Assembly: GCF_028389875.1 (NCBI RefSeq)
Contig: NC_084687.1
Location: forward strand, 3,508,157-3,572,156
Reading direction: 5' to 3'
DNA from: Rhea pennata
Lineage: Eukaryota; Chordata; Aves; Rheiformes; Rheidae
DNA length: 64,000 nt
The notes beneath the pieces are model-generated. The model saw only the letters and a list, made by a program, of their open reading frames with translations, did no database searches and was not told the origin of the DNA. A program made the position numbers and the translations under genes. Below are positions 1 through 14,700 of this stretch, piece by piece; within the stretch, counting starts at the first letter, position 1; each line of letters starts with the position of its first letter.

Positions 1-92
1 GACGCAGGCGGGAGGAAGGACTCGGGCCAGGGTGCTTGCGCCGTGGCGTGATGCAAGCTCCTGACTCTCTTCCCTGTGCTGTTTTCCCCCAG

Positions 93-2737
<2,645 letters not shown>

Positions 2738-4780
2738 GGGGTCCCCTGGGCCGGGCGGGGGGCACCAGGGGAGGGAGGGGGCCGGGCAGAAACGCCGCCC
2801 CCGTGCGTTGCCTCCTGAGAAGTCCTTGGAAGAGAGGAGGAGGAGGAGGAGGAGGAGGAAGACGAACAAATAGCCAAAAAAAAAAAAAAAGACTGACGTG
2901 CGATCGCAGAGGTTTTCTACTTAGGAACAGTTTCTTTTTTTTTTTAATAAATAATAATAATAATAAAAAAAGAAGAATGGCAAAGGAACTGTACGGAGAA
3001 AGGAGGACCGTGCCCGGCGCTGGAAGGGGAACGACCAGTGCCCGGCGTCGCTGACGAAGGCCGGGATGCTGCCGCGGCGGCGTGGAGCGCGGGGCCGGCG
3101 GAGCGGCGGACGAGCCCTTGGGCCGGGCTCGCCGAGGGGGGCGGCGGGGGCGGAGGGGGGGTCTGGTCCCACGGGAGAAGGTCGGAGCGTGGCCGAAGAG
3201 GCGGCGGCGGCGGCTCTTGCCAGCACGCCAATAGGGGAAAAAAAAGAGAGAGAAAAAAGAAAAGTCAATGGAGCGGCATCGACGAGTGCGAAAGTTGTTT
3301 TTTTTTTTTTTTTTTAATTATTATTTCAAGGCTCTTTTTTTTTTCCCCTCTTTTTAAAAATTGAAGTGCTATTTAGAAAGACACCACGTTGGCAGCGGGA
3401 AGGTGACCCTTTCCCGCCTGTCCGCGGGGGACTAGGGAAGGCGGAAGAGCCGAGTTCGCCGGTTCAAATCCCGCGCGCGGCCGAGGCGCCCGCGGCGGGG
3501 ACGTGCCGGGGATGGCGGGCACGGGGACGGGGCAGAGGGCTTGTGCGGAGAAAGCGTTGGGGTTTGAGGCGCTGGGTTAGGGTCGCTGCAGCTGGTGGCC
3601 GGCGGCGGGAGCCCCTTCCCGGGATTAAGCGCGGCGGCGGCTTCGTAGGCTGAAGCATCCCCTGCTGCAGCTTGTCGCGGTGCGAGGAGGAGAGCGACAC
3701 GATGCAGCATTTGCCTGATTTACGTTGCGTATGCAATTTTGCAATTTTTCTGTCTTTTCTCTGCTTTTTTTTTTTTTTTTTTTTTTTTTTTTGGCTTCGG
3801 GGCGGAGGGAAGCGGCACGGAGTTGCACGAGGCTGGTGGCAGCGGGGGGACGGAGCCGGACTTGCTGGGGTTTCTCCTGCAGGGCTCTCACCGCGGGGGT
3901 GCTCGCCGGTGGTAGGGGTGCAGAGCCAAGTGCTGAGGGTGGGCAGGGAGCAATTCTCGGGGTGCTGGAGCCCGCGGTGGCTATAGGCAGCGTTTATATA
4001 GAGACATAGGTGGATGTAGGCTCGGTGCTACCGGGCGCCTTGCTGCAGAGCGTTTGTGCAACGAGCCCCTTCGGCGTCTCCGCTAGCCGGTGCCTCCGCG
4101 GCCGGCTGCTCCCGGCCCGGCACTTCGGGGAGCAGCGGGAGCCGCTTCGCGCCCGGCCCCACAGCCGGTGCAGCCTTTGCCGCACTCGCGCCCGCCGGCG
4201 CAGCGCGGAGCCGGCGGCGCCGAGCTCCGGGCGAACGGCCGGCGCGGTCTCATATGTAGCATGTTTGTTTGTTGTTGGGAATTTTTATCCCCCCCCCTCC
4301 TTTCTTTTCGTTTCACTCACTGGTCTAAAACTCTGGGAATTAAAGCTCAAACCTCCTTGCCGCACGCGAGCCGCGCGCGCCTTCCCGCAGCCGGCCGCGG
4401 CCCGCGGGCACAGACGGGATCTCGCCCGGATCCCGGAGCCCCTTTCTCCTCCCTTCCTCCAGCCCCTCCGTTCTCCTCCGGTGTATTTATGAATTTCACA
4501 TGAAGTACTGTTTTATTTTTTTAAAGACTTTGTAAAGCTTACCAGCGTTACAATCACCATTTTTAGAGCTGTGTCAGTCCACAATGTTAAAAATCCATTT
4601 TTTTTATGTATTATATTTTTTTGTGTATTTTTTTTTAATCCAGCTGTGATGGGTTGTATCATATATTTGTTGTGTTTACTGTATCTGTCCAACTTCAAAG
4701 AGAGGAGACTGTGGAGCTCCCGAAAAAAACTGCGGTCTGCTGAAAAAAAAGAAAAAACATTAAAATTATTTGTTCATGGG
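2738..4780 (+). other. TEAD3: TEAD3 3' UTR (probable extent)
   Basis: No coding sequence is seen. The stretch holds a (GGA)n tract at 2835-2862, A/T homopolymers near 2877, 2936, 3298 and 3767, a CpG-rich block at 3040-3210, and AT-rich sequence from about 4490. An early AATAAA lies in the A/T tract near 2946-2970. A distal ATTAAA at 4759-4764 follows a long U-rich stretch that looks like a conserved 3' UTR end. Two alternative 3' ends are therefore possible. The exact end is inferred. Confidence 0.5.
4759..4764 (+). terminator. Distal poly(A) signal ATTAAA, probably TEAD3
   Basis: An ATTAAA hexamer sits at the end of an AU-rich block on the TEAD3 strand and is followed by a T/G-rich stretch. 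It is about 2.0 kb after the TEAD3 stop and before the GC-rich SMPD2 upstream region. Confidence 0.5.
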
Positions 4781-5199
4781 TTGGCTCAAACGGTTCTGCA
4801 GTTCCTATTTCTCCTCTCTCGCGGAAGGGGGGGCCACGGGAGGAGAAGCGGGGCCGTTTCGGCGGGGTTCGGCTCCGTCCCCTCGCTATTTGCGGGCTCG
4901 CCCAGGCAGCGCTCGGGCGATGGAGAGGCACCACCGGCGTCGGAAACGTTCATTGCAGCTAACGTTCATTGCTAAACATTCATTACCCGCCGCGGGGACA
5001 CGGCGTGGGGACCCCAGGGACGGGCCGCCAAGCGAGAGGCGGCAACGCGCAGCGAGCCTGGGGGGCACTTGGGAGCTGGTTGGTCGCGGCAGGTCCAGCA
5101 CTGGGATTTCAGGGAGCAGAAAGAGCGAGAAGTACTGGGGGGAGCCTGGCGGCCTCGGAGGGACGGGGTCCCTGGCCCCAGCGCAAAGCCTCCCTCCGT

Positions 5200-5660
5200 T
5201 GCACCTGGCCCCTCTCCTGCTGCACCCTCTCTTGCCCCCCAGCTCTCTCCCCAGGCATTTTCTTTCCCACTGCACCCCATCCTTCTCCCCATGCACCCTC
5301 CTCCCTGTTGCACCCTACTGCACCCCACCTCTCTCCCCATGTGCTCCCTCCCCTCCCCCCACGCAGCCCCCACTGTACCTCATGTCCTCCCCCCAGCACC
5401 CCCTTCCTCCCCCCATGCACCTCACGCCCCCTCTCATGCACCTTCATCGCCTCCCATGCCCCTCCCCATCACCCCTCTCCTCTGCCCCCATGCACCCCCA
5501 CTGCACACCTTCCCTCTCCCCACTGCAGTCCGTCTCTCTTCCCATCGCACCCCCGTCCCTCTCCCCGTTGCACCCTCACCCCCTCCTCGCTGCACCCAGT
5601 GCCCCTCCCCGTTGCACCCTCACCCCCTCCTCGCTGCACCCCGTCCCTCTCCCCCCGCCC
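5200..5660. repeat. C-rich minisatellite-like tract with a 44-bp repeated unit
   Basis: About 460 bp of almost pure C/T sequence is punctuated by degenerate GCACCC units. The clearest part is a 35-bp block beginning ccccgttgcaccctcacccc at 5563 and repeated at 5607, a period of 44 bp. Earlier copies are degenerate. The strand asymmetry gives long spurious Pro/Ser-rich reading frames. It lies between the TEAD3 3' UTR and the SMPD2 promoter. Confidence 0.75.
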
Positions 5661-5699
5661 GCGCCCCGCCTCTCCCGCCCCGTCCCTTCCTCTTCCCTT

Positions 5700-5800
5700 T
5701 CCGAGCCTGCTGGGACTCGTAGTTCCGCGGCCCCGGCGCTGCTCTTGGCCCGGTTGCTCCGCCTGTTGCTCCGCGCCTCTCCGCGCCTCTCCGCGCAGGT
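5700..5800 (+). promoter_or_regulatory. Probable SMPD2 promoter and first non-coding exon with ZNF143/THAP11-like site
   Basis: The sequence at 5705-5726, gcctgctgggactcgtagtt plus cc, matches the reverse of the well-known ACTACAATTCCCAGCATGC motif bound by ZNF143 (Staf) and THAP11 at housekeeping promoters. About 75 bp downstream is a good splice donor, cgcag|gtgggt at 5799/5800. It could join the acceptor at 7240 ahead of the SMPD2 start codon. The surrounding 5740-6010 is CpG-rich. Assignment to SMPD2 rests on strand and position. Confidence 0.5.
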
Positions 5801-5978
5801 GGGTCCGGCCGCGCCGCGCTCCCATCCCCGCGCCCCCGCGCCGCTCCCGGCCGCGCTCCCATCCCCTCCCCGCACTGCTCCCGGCCGCGCTGCGCTCCCC
5901 GCCGCGCTGCGCTCCCGCGCCCGCTGCGCTCCCACCGCGCTGCGCTCCCGCGCCCGCTGCGCGCCGGGCGGCGGCGGC

Positions 5979-6000
5979 GGGGGGGGGGGGGGGGGGGGGG
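5979..6000. repeat. Run of 22 consecutive G
   Basis: An uninterrupted G run follows a (GCG)n stretch inside the CpG-rich SMPD2 upstream region. The length may be unreliable in the assembly. Confidence 0.8.
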
Positions 6001-7303
6001 CAGCGCGACCCCGCCGCCGCCCGCCCCTTCGCAGGCTTTGACGTAGAGCAGCAGCCTCAAGGAGGAGAAATTCCTGCAAGTTTGGGAAACAAAGTAGGGT
6101 GAGGAGGGAGAAGCAGAGACCCGGCGAGGACCCGCCTGTGGCAAGAGCTCAGCCGCGCTGTTAGAGCCCGGGAGCCGCCGGCGGAGCGCCCGGCCCGGAG
6201 CTGGCAGCGTTACCCGCCCCGAACGCGACTTTTGCTTGCTTTCAGCATTTTTTTTTTTTTTTTTTTTTTTTTTTTCCCGAGCTGTGCCGGGCTCGGAGAG
6301 CAGAGCCACGACGGCCTGAGCCGCGGCTCAGCCCCCACCTCGCCGCAGACTTTTTGGGGAAGTTTTGGGCCGGGAAAGAGAGGAAGCAGGGGTGGAAGAA
6401 AGTCACGACTGAGCCGCGGAGTAAATCCTGCAGCCAGTGAGGCTGGCTCGGAAGGTCGTGGCTGGAACGCAGCCACACGGGCGATGTGAGCGTTTTGGTC
6501 CGGATGTGGCACCAGCATCTTCGAGCATCGCGTTAGCCGGGAGCGGACAAACCCACCCCGAAACCCCTGGAATCCCTGGGCGGATTTCCAGCAGCAGGAG
6601 CATCGGCAGCAGGGGGGCAGTAGCGACGGGAAGTGGGAGTTGCTACATGTCCGTGGGGCTCCCAGCATGTGGGTTCGAAGGGGAGGAGAGCTGGGGAAGG
6701 ACCTGAGCCGGAGTGGGGGCTGGAGGTGGCGTGGGGACCCTCTGGGTCGTGGCCTGGTGGGTTTGGGGTGTAGCGGCCGAAGCGCCAGCCGGAGCTCCCG
6801 GCTGTGCCCGGCAGAGCTCGCGGAGGTCTTCTTAAAAAAAAACGTGCATGGGTTTCCCGAAACACCGTGGGGAACTGGGTGTCTCGGTGCTACCACATCG
6901 GTGCACCCTTGCGCTGCGGCTCACCCCAGAGCCGCTTTAAAAGGAGGTGTTAAAGTCTAAAACGCGGAGTTCGGAGTGGGAGGCAGTGGATTTGCGTGTT
7001 ACCTGTATCACCGTCCTGGCCCTGTGTTGCCCTCCCGGATCCTCTTTGCTCCTGTCTCCGCTCCTTACTGGCTCTGTGCGGGGGGGTGAGCGATGGGGGG
7101 TGGGGGGGTTGTCCATGCGGTTTGGGCGCCCATTCGGGTGCCCGGGACCCTGGGAGCGGGGCAGGCTGCACCCGTCGGACCATCCCGTCCTGGCCCCCGC
7201 CGTGCCCTTGGAGCGCTGAGCTGAGCGCTTCTCCCTGCAGGATCCCCTCCAGCTTTTCCCCGCAGAGGCGCTGGTGCCCGACGGGACTGCTCGGCTCGCT
7301 GCA

Positions 7304-10300
7304 ATGGAGGAGGATCCCACGCTGCAGCTCCGTGTCTTCGACCTCAACTGCTGGTGAGTCCGCAGTTTGCCGGCCCTGTGGCAGGGCTGAGCGGAGATCG
7401 GAGCGGCCGGGACGGGTATGGATACTACGGACACCCCAGCCATGGCTGGGCGCCCGCCTCCTGCAGCTATGCCTTGAGCTCCCCTGAGTTGGGGATCGCA
7501 GGGAGACCCCAAGCCTGTCCCCCCCCACGCCGCCTGCTCCCCTGCATCCGCCTCCGGGCCCCGGCAGCCCCCCGGTGCCTCCGACCACCCCCAAGACCCC
7601 CGTCTCCCGCAGGGCGATCCGCTACCTGAGCAAGCGGCTGCAGGAGCGCCTGCAGCTCATCGGGGACACCCTGTGCCAGGAGAGCTTCGACCTGGTGCTC
7701 CTCCAGGAGGTGAGGGCGAGCAGGGCGGCGCGTGGCTGGGAGGCCGAGGGGAGGCCGGAGGGAGCTGAGCGTGCCCGTTCTCAGCCCCTCCTGCTGTTCT
7801 CCAGGTGTGGAGCGAGCAGGATTACAGTGTCCTGAAGGAGAAGTTGGGAGGCTGCTACCCCTTCTCCCATTACTTCAGGAGGTGAGAGGGGCTGGAGCAG
7901 CCCCACCGGGTGTTGGTGGGGCAGTGGCAGGGCTGTGCTGTGTCCTTAGCATGGGGGATGCTTGATGATGACCTGGAAAGCCTGGTGAGGGTCCTTTAGG
8001 ACACCTCAGTCACTGTGGCAGGCCATGGTCCTCTGTCCCCCAGCCCCCATGAGCACAGCCTGGAGACCCTGATGTTCAGGAGCTCCAGCTGGAGCAGTCC
8101 CATGCCGGAGCGGGTGCTGGGACCCATGGTCCTTCACTCAGGGGTGGAGGGTGGGATGGACGAGGTGTCCGCATTGGCTCACCGTGCCTTTCCGTCCTGC
8201 AGAGGGGTGATCGGCAGCGGCCTATGCGTCTTCTCCAGGTTCCCCATCCTGGACACGTTCCTCTACCAGTACTCTCTGAACGGCTACCCCTACATGGTGA
8301 GCAGAACGGGTGGGCAGCTCGGCACCGTGGCCCCGAGCCGTGAACACCCTTGCCAGCCCCGTCCCACTGTTCTCTTTCCCCTCTGGTAGCTCCAGCATGG
8401 AGACTGGTTCTGCGGCAAATCCGTAGGGCTCGTCGTTATTAAGATCTCTGAGATAGTCTTCAACATCTACGTGACCCACGTGAGTGTCCCAGGAAGGACC
8501 CGACGGGGAGGAGGAATGGCGGGATGGGACAGAGGGGCTCTCTGCCTCCCAGACCCCACGGGGGACCAGCCAGACTGGGATATTTGGGCTTTACCTGGTT
8601 GGGCGTCCTGCTGGGAAAGCTGGGCTCAGGTGGGGAACGGAAGGCCCTGCCCCATCCCGGCCCTGGGGTGAAGGCGGAAGGGTTGGGACCTAAGAGGCCA
8701 CGAGGAGACCGCCTGGAGGGCTTGTGCCGGGGGGGGGGGGGCTGTGGGGGACAGCACGGAGCAAGCGCCAGCAAGGGCGGTCAGGGCCGCTTTGTCCCGT
8801 CGCCAGCTGCACGCCGAGTACTGCCGGGAGAAGGATGCCTACCTGCCGCACCGCGTGGTGCAGGCCTGGGAGCTGGCGCAGTTCATCCGGTGAGCAGCCG
8901 CGCGGGTCGCCCGGCGGGGTCTCGGCGGCGGCAGCCAGCCAGCCCTGGCATCCACCGCGGGAACCTCCCCCCCCCCCCCCAGCCCCCCGGCCCCTTCCCC
9001 TCCTCCCCAAAACCCGCGGCGCGTGCCCCAGCTCGCCGTGGGGGGGGGGTCCCAGGCAGGGAGGGGGCGGCGGTTCGCGGGCGAAGCCCTCTGCCCGTCC
9101 CGTCCCCCATCTGTCCCCCCCCGCCGCCGTGCCCAGGCACACCTCCGCGGCGGCCGACGTGCTGCTCCTGGGAGGGGACCTGAACACGCACCCCGAAGAC
9201 GTGGGCATCCGGCTGCTGCGCGGCTGGACGGGGCTGCGCGACGCCTTCGCCGAAGCCAAGGGCTTCGAGGTGAGCGGTCGTGTGTCCCCCCCCCCCCGAG
9301 GGGGGCAGCGTGGCTGGGGGGGGGGTGCTGCTGCCCCCCCCCGCCCCCCCAGCCAGCGGAGGGAGAGCCCACGGGGCGCGTTCGCGCTCCAGGGCTGCGA
9401 AGACGGCTGCACCCTGGTGCCGCGCAACTGCTTCGCCGCCAAGACGGAGCTGCAGCCCTTCCCGCTGGGCGTCCGCATCGACTACGTCCTCTACAAGGTG
9501 AGGGGCCGGCGCCGCGGCACCGCGGGCGTCCACGCACACCCCCCCCCCCCCCTCCCCCCCCCCCCCCGTTAACCAGGCCGCCTCCCCCCCCCCCCCCCGG
9601 CTCGCCCAGGCCACCTCCGATTTTGTGGTGAAGTGCAAGGAGCTGAGGACCACGACGGGGACGGCGCCGGGCAAGGACATCCCCTACTCGGACCACGAGG
9701 CCGTGATGGCGACGCTGCACGTGCGGAGGCGGGACGGGGCCCCGGGGCCGGCCCGCGGCGCTGCCGGTGAGACGGCGACGGGGCGCGGTGCCGGCCACCA
9801 CCACCACCACCAGCAGCAGCCCCGGTCCTGCTTCAAGGGGCATTTTGGGGAGGTTTTTTTCCCCCCCCCCACCATCATCCCGGTTTGGGGCTTGCGGGGA
9901 GGAGGGAGGCGCTAGGACGGGTAGGGACGGGCCGTGCGGCGCGGCGCCGAGCCCGGCACCGCGGGGAGCAAAAGGGAGGCGCCGAGGGCCCCGGCAAGCC
10001 GCCGCTCTCGCCCGCAGGGCCGGCCCTGGCCGACGTGGTGAACGAAGCGAGCGCCGAGGTGCGCGCGGGGCTGCACGCGGCGCGGCGCCGGCGCTCCTCC
10101 TCGGCCCGGACGGCCGCGCTGGCTCTGCTGCTGCTGCTGCTGCTGCTGCAGGCGGCCGCGGGCCTGGGCACGCTGGCGGGCTGGGCCGCCGCGCGGCCCT
10201 TCCCCGCGCTCGCCTCCTGCCTGCTGGCCTTGCTCGCCGGCGGCGGGCTGCTGCTCGCCGCCGGCCTCTACCTCTTCCACACCGTGGAGGTGAGGATGCT

Positions 10301-10394
10301 GCAGGGCGCCGAGGAGGAGATGCGGCTGGCGCTGCACCGGTGCCTGGGCGCCGCCGGAGCCGGAGCCGGAGCCCGCGGCCGCCTCTCCCTGTAG
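7304..10394 (+). CDS. SMPD2: SMPD2, neutral sphingomyelinase 1
   Basis: Ten coding exons join in phase to 420 aa (human protein about 423): 7304-7353, 7613-7709, 7805-7881, 8203-8296, 8390-8479, 8807-8889, 9137-9269, 9393-9497, 9610-9766, 10018-10394. The enzyme hydrolyses sphingomyelin to ceramide and phosphocholine and belongs to the Mg-dependent endonuclease/exonuclease/phosphatase fold. Visible catalytic motifs are LRVFDLNCW at the N terminus, LLQEVW with the metal-binding Glu at residue 49, GGDLNTHPED, and the catalytic-His motif DIPYSDHEAV. The last exon encodes two hydrophobic segments, a Leu-rich run after SSSARTAALA and a second one ending LLLAAGLYLF, matching the two C-terminal membrane spans of nSMase1. 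The ATG lies in the exon 7241-7353, preceded by an acceptor at 7240. The introns contain long C/G runs. The gene is convergent with MICAL1. Confidence 0.95.
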
Positions 10395-10807
10395 TTGCCT
10401 CCTGGTTTTCGAGGAGCAGCGTCGCCTTTCCTGCTGCACTGAACCTTTGGGGACTGGGCTGTAGCATTTTTGTACCACGACGGAGGCGTTTTTAACTGTG
10501 ATTTTTATTATTATTATTACTATTTTTTAAACACACCCTTCGTGGCTTCCTGCGAGCCCCAATACCATCTCGGGGACCTTTCCCCAAGGACCCAGAGCTC
10601 TGGATCTTCCCTGCTCGTCCCTGCCCCAGGTGGGCACTGACGGCCAGGAGATGCTGCGATGCTTTCCGCAGCCTCCCGCCGCGGCCGTGGGCTCTCCCGG
10701 GGTGGGGGGGGTGGGGGTCAGACCGGAGCCCGGTCCTGCCAGCCGGACGCAGCCGCGGTCTCTAACCCTGCCGGCTGCTCCGAAAGCTACGCTTGACTTG
10801 GATAGCA

Positions 10808-10813
10808 AATAAA
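10808..10813 (+). terminator. SMPD2: SMPD2 poly(A) signal AATAAA
   Basis: AATAAA lies 414 nt after the SMPD2 stop at 10394. It faces the MICAL1 signal on the other strand 38 bp away. Confidence 0.8.
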
Positions 10814-10850
10814 GGCGGCGGTTTAGCCCTTTGTGCTGGCTCTAGGAAGG

Positions 10851-10856
10851 TTTATT
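10851..10856 (-). terminator. MICAL1: MICAL1 poly(A) signal
   Basis: TTTATT on the + strand reads AATAAA on the MICAL1 strand. It gives a 3' UTR of about 0.9 kb after the stop at 11755. Confidence 0.75.
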
Positions 10857-11754
10857 CCAAGGCAGGGTGACAGCGGAGCGGGACGGGTGGTAGGAGTGAA
10901 GGGTGGGATGGGTGGAAACAGCAGGACGAGGGGTACCGTCTCCGCGGCGGAGGACCCTGCTCCCGGGACGCCGGTCCCCGGGTTGAGAGGCCGGTCCCGA
11001 GACCAGTCCGTCGCTGCCGGCCGAGAAGAAACCCCGGCGGCAGGAGGAGGACGCGGCAGCATCATCCCGGGGGTGGTGGATGTGGGGGTGAGCAAGGGGG
11101 GGGTGAGTAAAATCCGCTCGGAGATCTGGTGGCTAAATTCCCCCCCTTCCCTTGCTGTAAGGCCCCCGCGCTGCCCTTTCCTACCCCAATTTCCTGGAGC
11201 GGCCGGCGCCGGCTCGGCAGCGAGGCAGAGCCCCGGGCCCGTCGCTGGCCCCGCGGGCGGCAGCCGCACGTGTCCGGGGCCGGGACGGATGCGCTGGGCT
11301 GGGACAGGTGCCCGGCACCGGGACGCGCGGTCCCAGGGGCTGCAGCCGCCGGCGCCTCCTCTCCGTGCCCGGCGCCTTCGCCGAGACCCACCTGCGCTGG
11401 CTGCAGTCGCGGCTTCGCGCCCGGGAGCGGGTTGGGCTCGCCGAGCCGAACCCTTCGCAACGGGCTCCGGTTTCTCCTTCTCGGGCGAACACCAGGCAGA
11501 GCCGCGGCAGCCTCCGTGTTTTGTTTTTTTTCCTCCCCTCCCTGCAAATCTGTTTTTCAAGCAAGCACCAGGCAAAGGCGATGCAGCCAAGCACGGTGGT
11601 GGTGGTGGGGGGGGGGGTCTGGCCCCTGTGGGGACAAGCGCCCTCTCCGCGTCCCAAAGCCGGGAAGCTCCTCGGCGGCTCCGCGTCCGTCGGCATCTGT
11701 CCCCGCTCCAGGGGGGGCCTTGGCGAGCGGGGAGGTGCCGGGCGCCGGCGGGGC

Positions 11755-14700
11755 TCAGGCCCGCAGCTCGCTGAGCCGCTTCTCCTCCTGGACGTGAATG
11801 AGGCCGTTGCGCTTGTTCACCACCTCCAGCAGCTGCGCCAGGATCTCCCGCTCGGCCGCCCGCTCCGCCGGCGTCTTCAGGGCTTCTGCCGGAGCACGGG
11901 AGCGTGGAGCGGCGGGGCCATCGGGGTTGGGGACAGCGGGGTGCCCCCCAAGCCCGCGCCCCGGTGCGTGCACGTGCGCGCGCGGCCGCTCACCCTCCTT
12001 GTGCAGGTACTGCCGCAGCTGCTGGTCGAGCTGGCACTGCTGCTCCTCGAGCTTCAGCTCCTGCACCCTGCGGGAGAGGGACGCGCCGCTGCCTGCGGGG
12101 CCCGGGAGAGGCGGCCGCAAGGAGCAGAAATTTGGGGGTGGGGGGGGGGAATATCGTGCCCCCCCCCGGCTGCCACGCACAGACGCGGCAGCCCGGGGAG
12201 CGTCCCCAGGAGCCCTGCCCCGAGCTTACGCGATCATGAGGTCCGACTCCTCGGACACCAGGCTGTTCTTCTTCTGCACCAGGTGCAGCAGCTGGTTCAT
12301 CCACTGCGTCTTCAGGTCGGCCTGGGTGCCTGCGGGCAGAGCGTGAGCCACCCCCGGCCCCAGGGTGGGTGGGACGGGGTGCCCCCCCCCAAAAAAAAAA
12401 AAAACGGTGCTCTTACCCTCATCCCGGAGGAACTTCTCCAGCTTTATGCCCTGCTTCTCCAGCTCCTGGAAGGTCACTTCGATCTCCTCCAGGCGCCGCT
12501 GGATGGCCTGCGAGCGAAGAGCGGCGTTGGCCCGCGCCCCGGTGCGCCCCGGCACATCCCGGCGCGCGGCCGGTCGGCCCACGGCTCGCCTCGCGCCCGC
12601 CCGCCCCGGCGAGGCTACCTGCGCCTTGCAGAACCGCTTCATCTGGGCCTCCCTGGTGCGGCGGTGCAGCGTCCGCCTCCAGGTCGGGTATTTCTCCGTT
12701 TCCTCCAGGATCAGGCGCTGCACGTCGAAGCACAAGCAGCTGCGTGCCGAGCGGCTCCGCAGCCCGGCAGACCCAGCGGTGCCGGACCCAGTGGGCGGGG
12801 GGGGGGGGGCTTGGTTCTCCTGCGCGGAGAAACCACTCACCGACTCTGCCACGGTGCCAAGGTCCGAGCCTTCCTCCTCCTCCTCTTCCTCGCTGTTGCT
12901 CTCCTCTGAAGCTGCCCAAAGAGAAGAGCCGGTTCGGAGCGGCGCCTCGCGTGCACGGCGCTCGCGCGGGCCCAGGGGTGCGCAATACCAGAGCGGGCTG
13001 AGCCCCCACAAACTCATCTCCCCTTGCAGCACCCTCCCAGCTGAGCTGGGCCCGTCTCCGTGGGCAGGGAGGACCGGGGGTGGGGGGTGCTTGGACCACG
13101 GCCGCCCCCCCCCCAGCTGCAGGAGACTCCAGCTTGCAGCCCCCTACCTTCCTCCTCATCCGCTGTTTCCTCCTCCTCCTCCTCCCAGCCACCTTGTCCT
13201 CGTCCTGGGGTGAGGAGCAACTCGGGCGCTGGCCCGAGCCTCAACCTGGCCGGCTTCGGCGGCGGCTCCAGCTCCGCATCCGCTGTCAGGCTCAGCGTGG
13301 ACAGGTTGAGCTTCTCCAGGGGCGTCAGGACGATCTTCCTTCTGCCCCTGCTCTCCTCGCCCTCCTCTGCGGGCTCTGCTCCGGGGCCCTGCTCATCCCT
13401 CGCTTCCTCAGGCCCGGGGCCCATAGCATCCGGCAGCGACTCCCGCAGGGCTGCCAGCGGCGGCACCGGGGCGCCGGGGAGCCCCAGCCCAGCGGGCGCT
13501 GCCTCCTCGGGGGCCGCAGGCGGGCTCCCGGGGGCCGGGGCCGGGCGGCTGGCGGCAGCATCCTAGGGCAGAGCCGACGGCGGAGGGGGATGCAGCGCGG
13601 GGCCGTGCTGGAGCATCGCCCTGCACCCTTTAGGGGCTGGGACGCTGCCTCCGCGCTGCCCCCCCCCCAATTCACCCAGCACGGTTTTGGCTACTCACCC
13701 CATCGGGCCGTGCCGGGGCCTCATCCTGGGACGGCTCCATGCTGGGGAGATTGGGGTCGTGGAGCGAGCAGTAGAAACAACCTGGGGGGGGGGCACAAAG
13801 CTGTGTCACAAACTGGGAAGGAGGCTGCAGCATGGGGACATCGTGGGCTGCAAGGCAGGGCCCCCGTGGGCTGAAGCATGGCCCCTGCAGGGACGCTGCA
13901 GGCTGCAACATGAGGACGCTGGCTGCAATGTGGGGACCCCATGGGCTGCAACGTGGGGATCCCATGGGCTGCAATGTGGGGACACTGGAGGCTGCAATGT
14001 GGGGATCTCATGGGCTGCAAGGTGGGAACCTGTGGGCTGCAGCGTGGGGACATCGTGGGCTACAATGTGTGGATCTCGTGGGTGGCAGCGTGGGGACATC
14101 GTGGGGACCCCGTGGGCGGCAGCGTGGGGACCCCGTGGGTGGCAGCGTGGGGACATCGCGGGTGGCAGCACAGGAGCCCGGCCCCAGCTCGCCAGCACAC
14201 ACCCAGGGCGAAGAACCGGCTGAGCAGCCGCCAGCAGCACCTCTAGGGATTGCCTCCCGAAAATTTGGAGGGACGAGCGCCCTCCAGCCCCCGGCAGCAG
14301 CCCGGCTCACCGTCCTCCTCGTCGAAGGCGTAGTCGCCCAGGCGCAGGGTGGCCCCGCACCGGCGGCACTGGAAGCAGCCGCGGTGGAAGAAGCGGCCCT
14401 CGGCGCTCACCCGCTCCACGATGTAGACGCGGCGGGCGCAGAAGTAGCAGGCGTCGCTGCTCTCGCCACGCGCCGCGGGCTGCGGGAGCGCAGGGCAGGC
14501 TGCGAAGGGCCCGGGGCTGGGGGGGGGGGGGCCCGGCCTCTCCCCCACCCCCCAACCGAGGTGGGTACGGGCGGCTGGGGAAGGGATCTCTGGCACCAGA
14601 GAGGGAGCGGCGCGGCTTTCCTCCGGAAAACCAGTCGAGTCAGGAAACACGTTGGGAGGAGTCCCAAGCCCGTGGGTGTTGCTTTGCGCAGCCCAAACCG

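Noticed and set aside
4769..6102. Pro/Ser-rich plus-strand frames of 377-423 codons
   Set aside because: Translations of the C-rich minisatellite and CpG island; no start context, splice support or domain.
8839..10467. 542-codon minus-strand open frame across SMPD2
   Set aside because: It is antisense to validated SMPD2 exons, is dominated by Arg/Pro/Gly low complexity and reflects GC-rich sequence with few stop codons.
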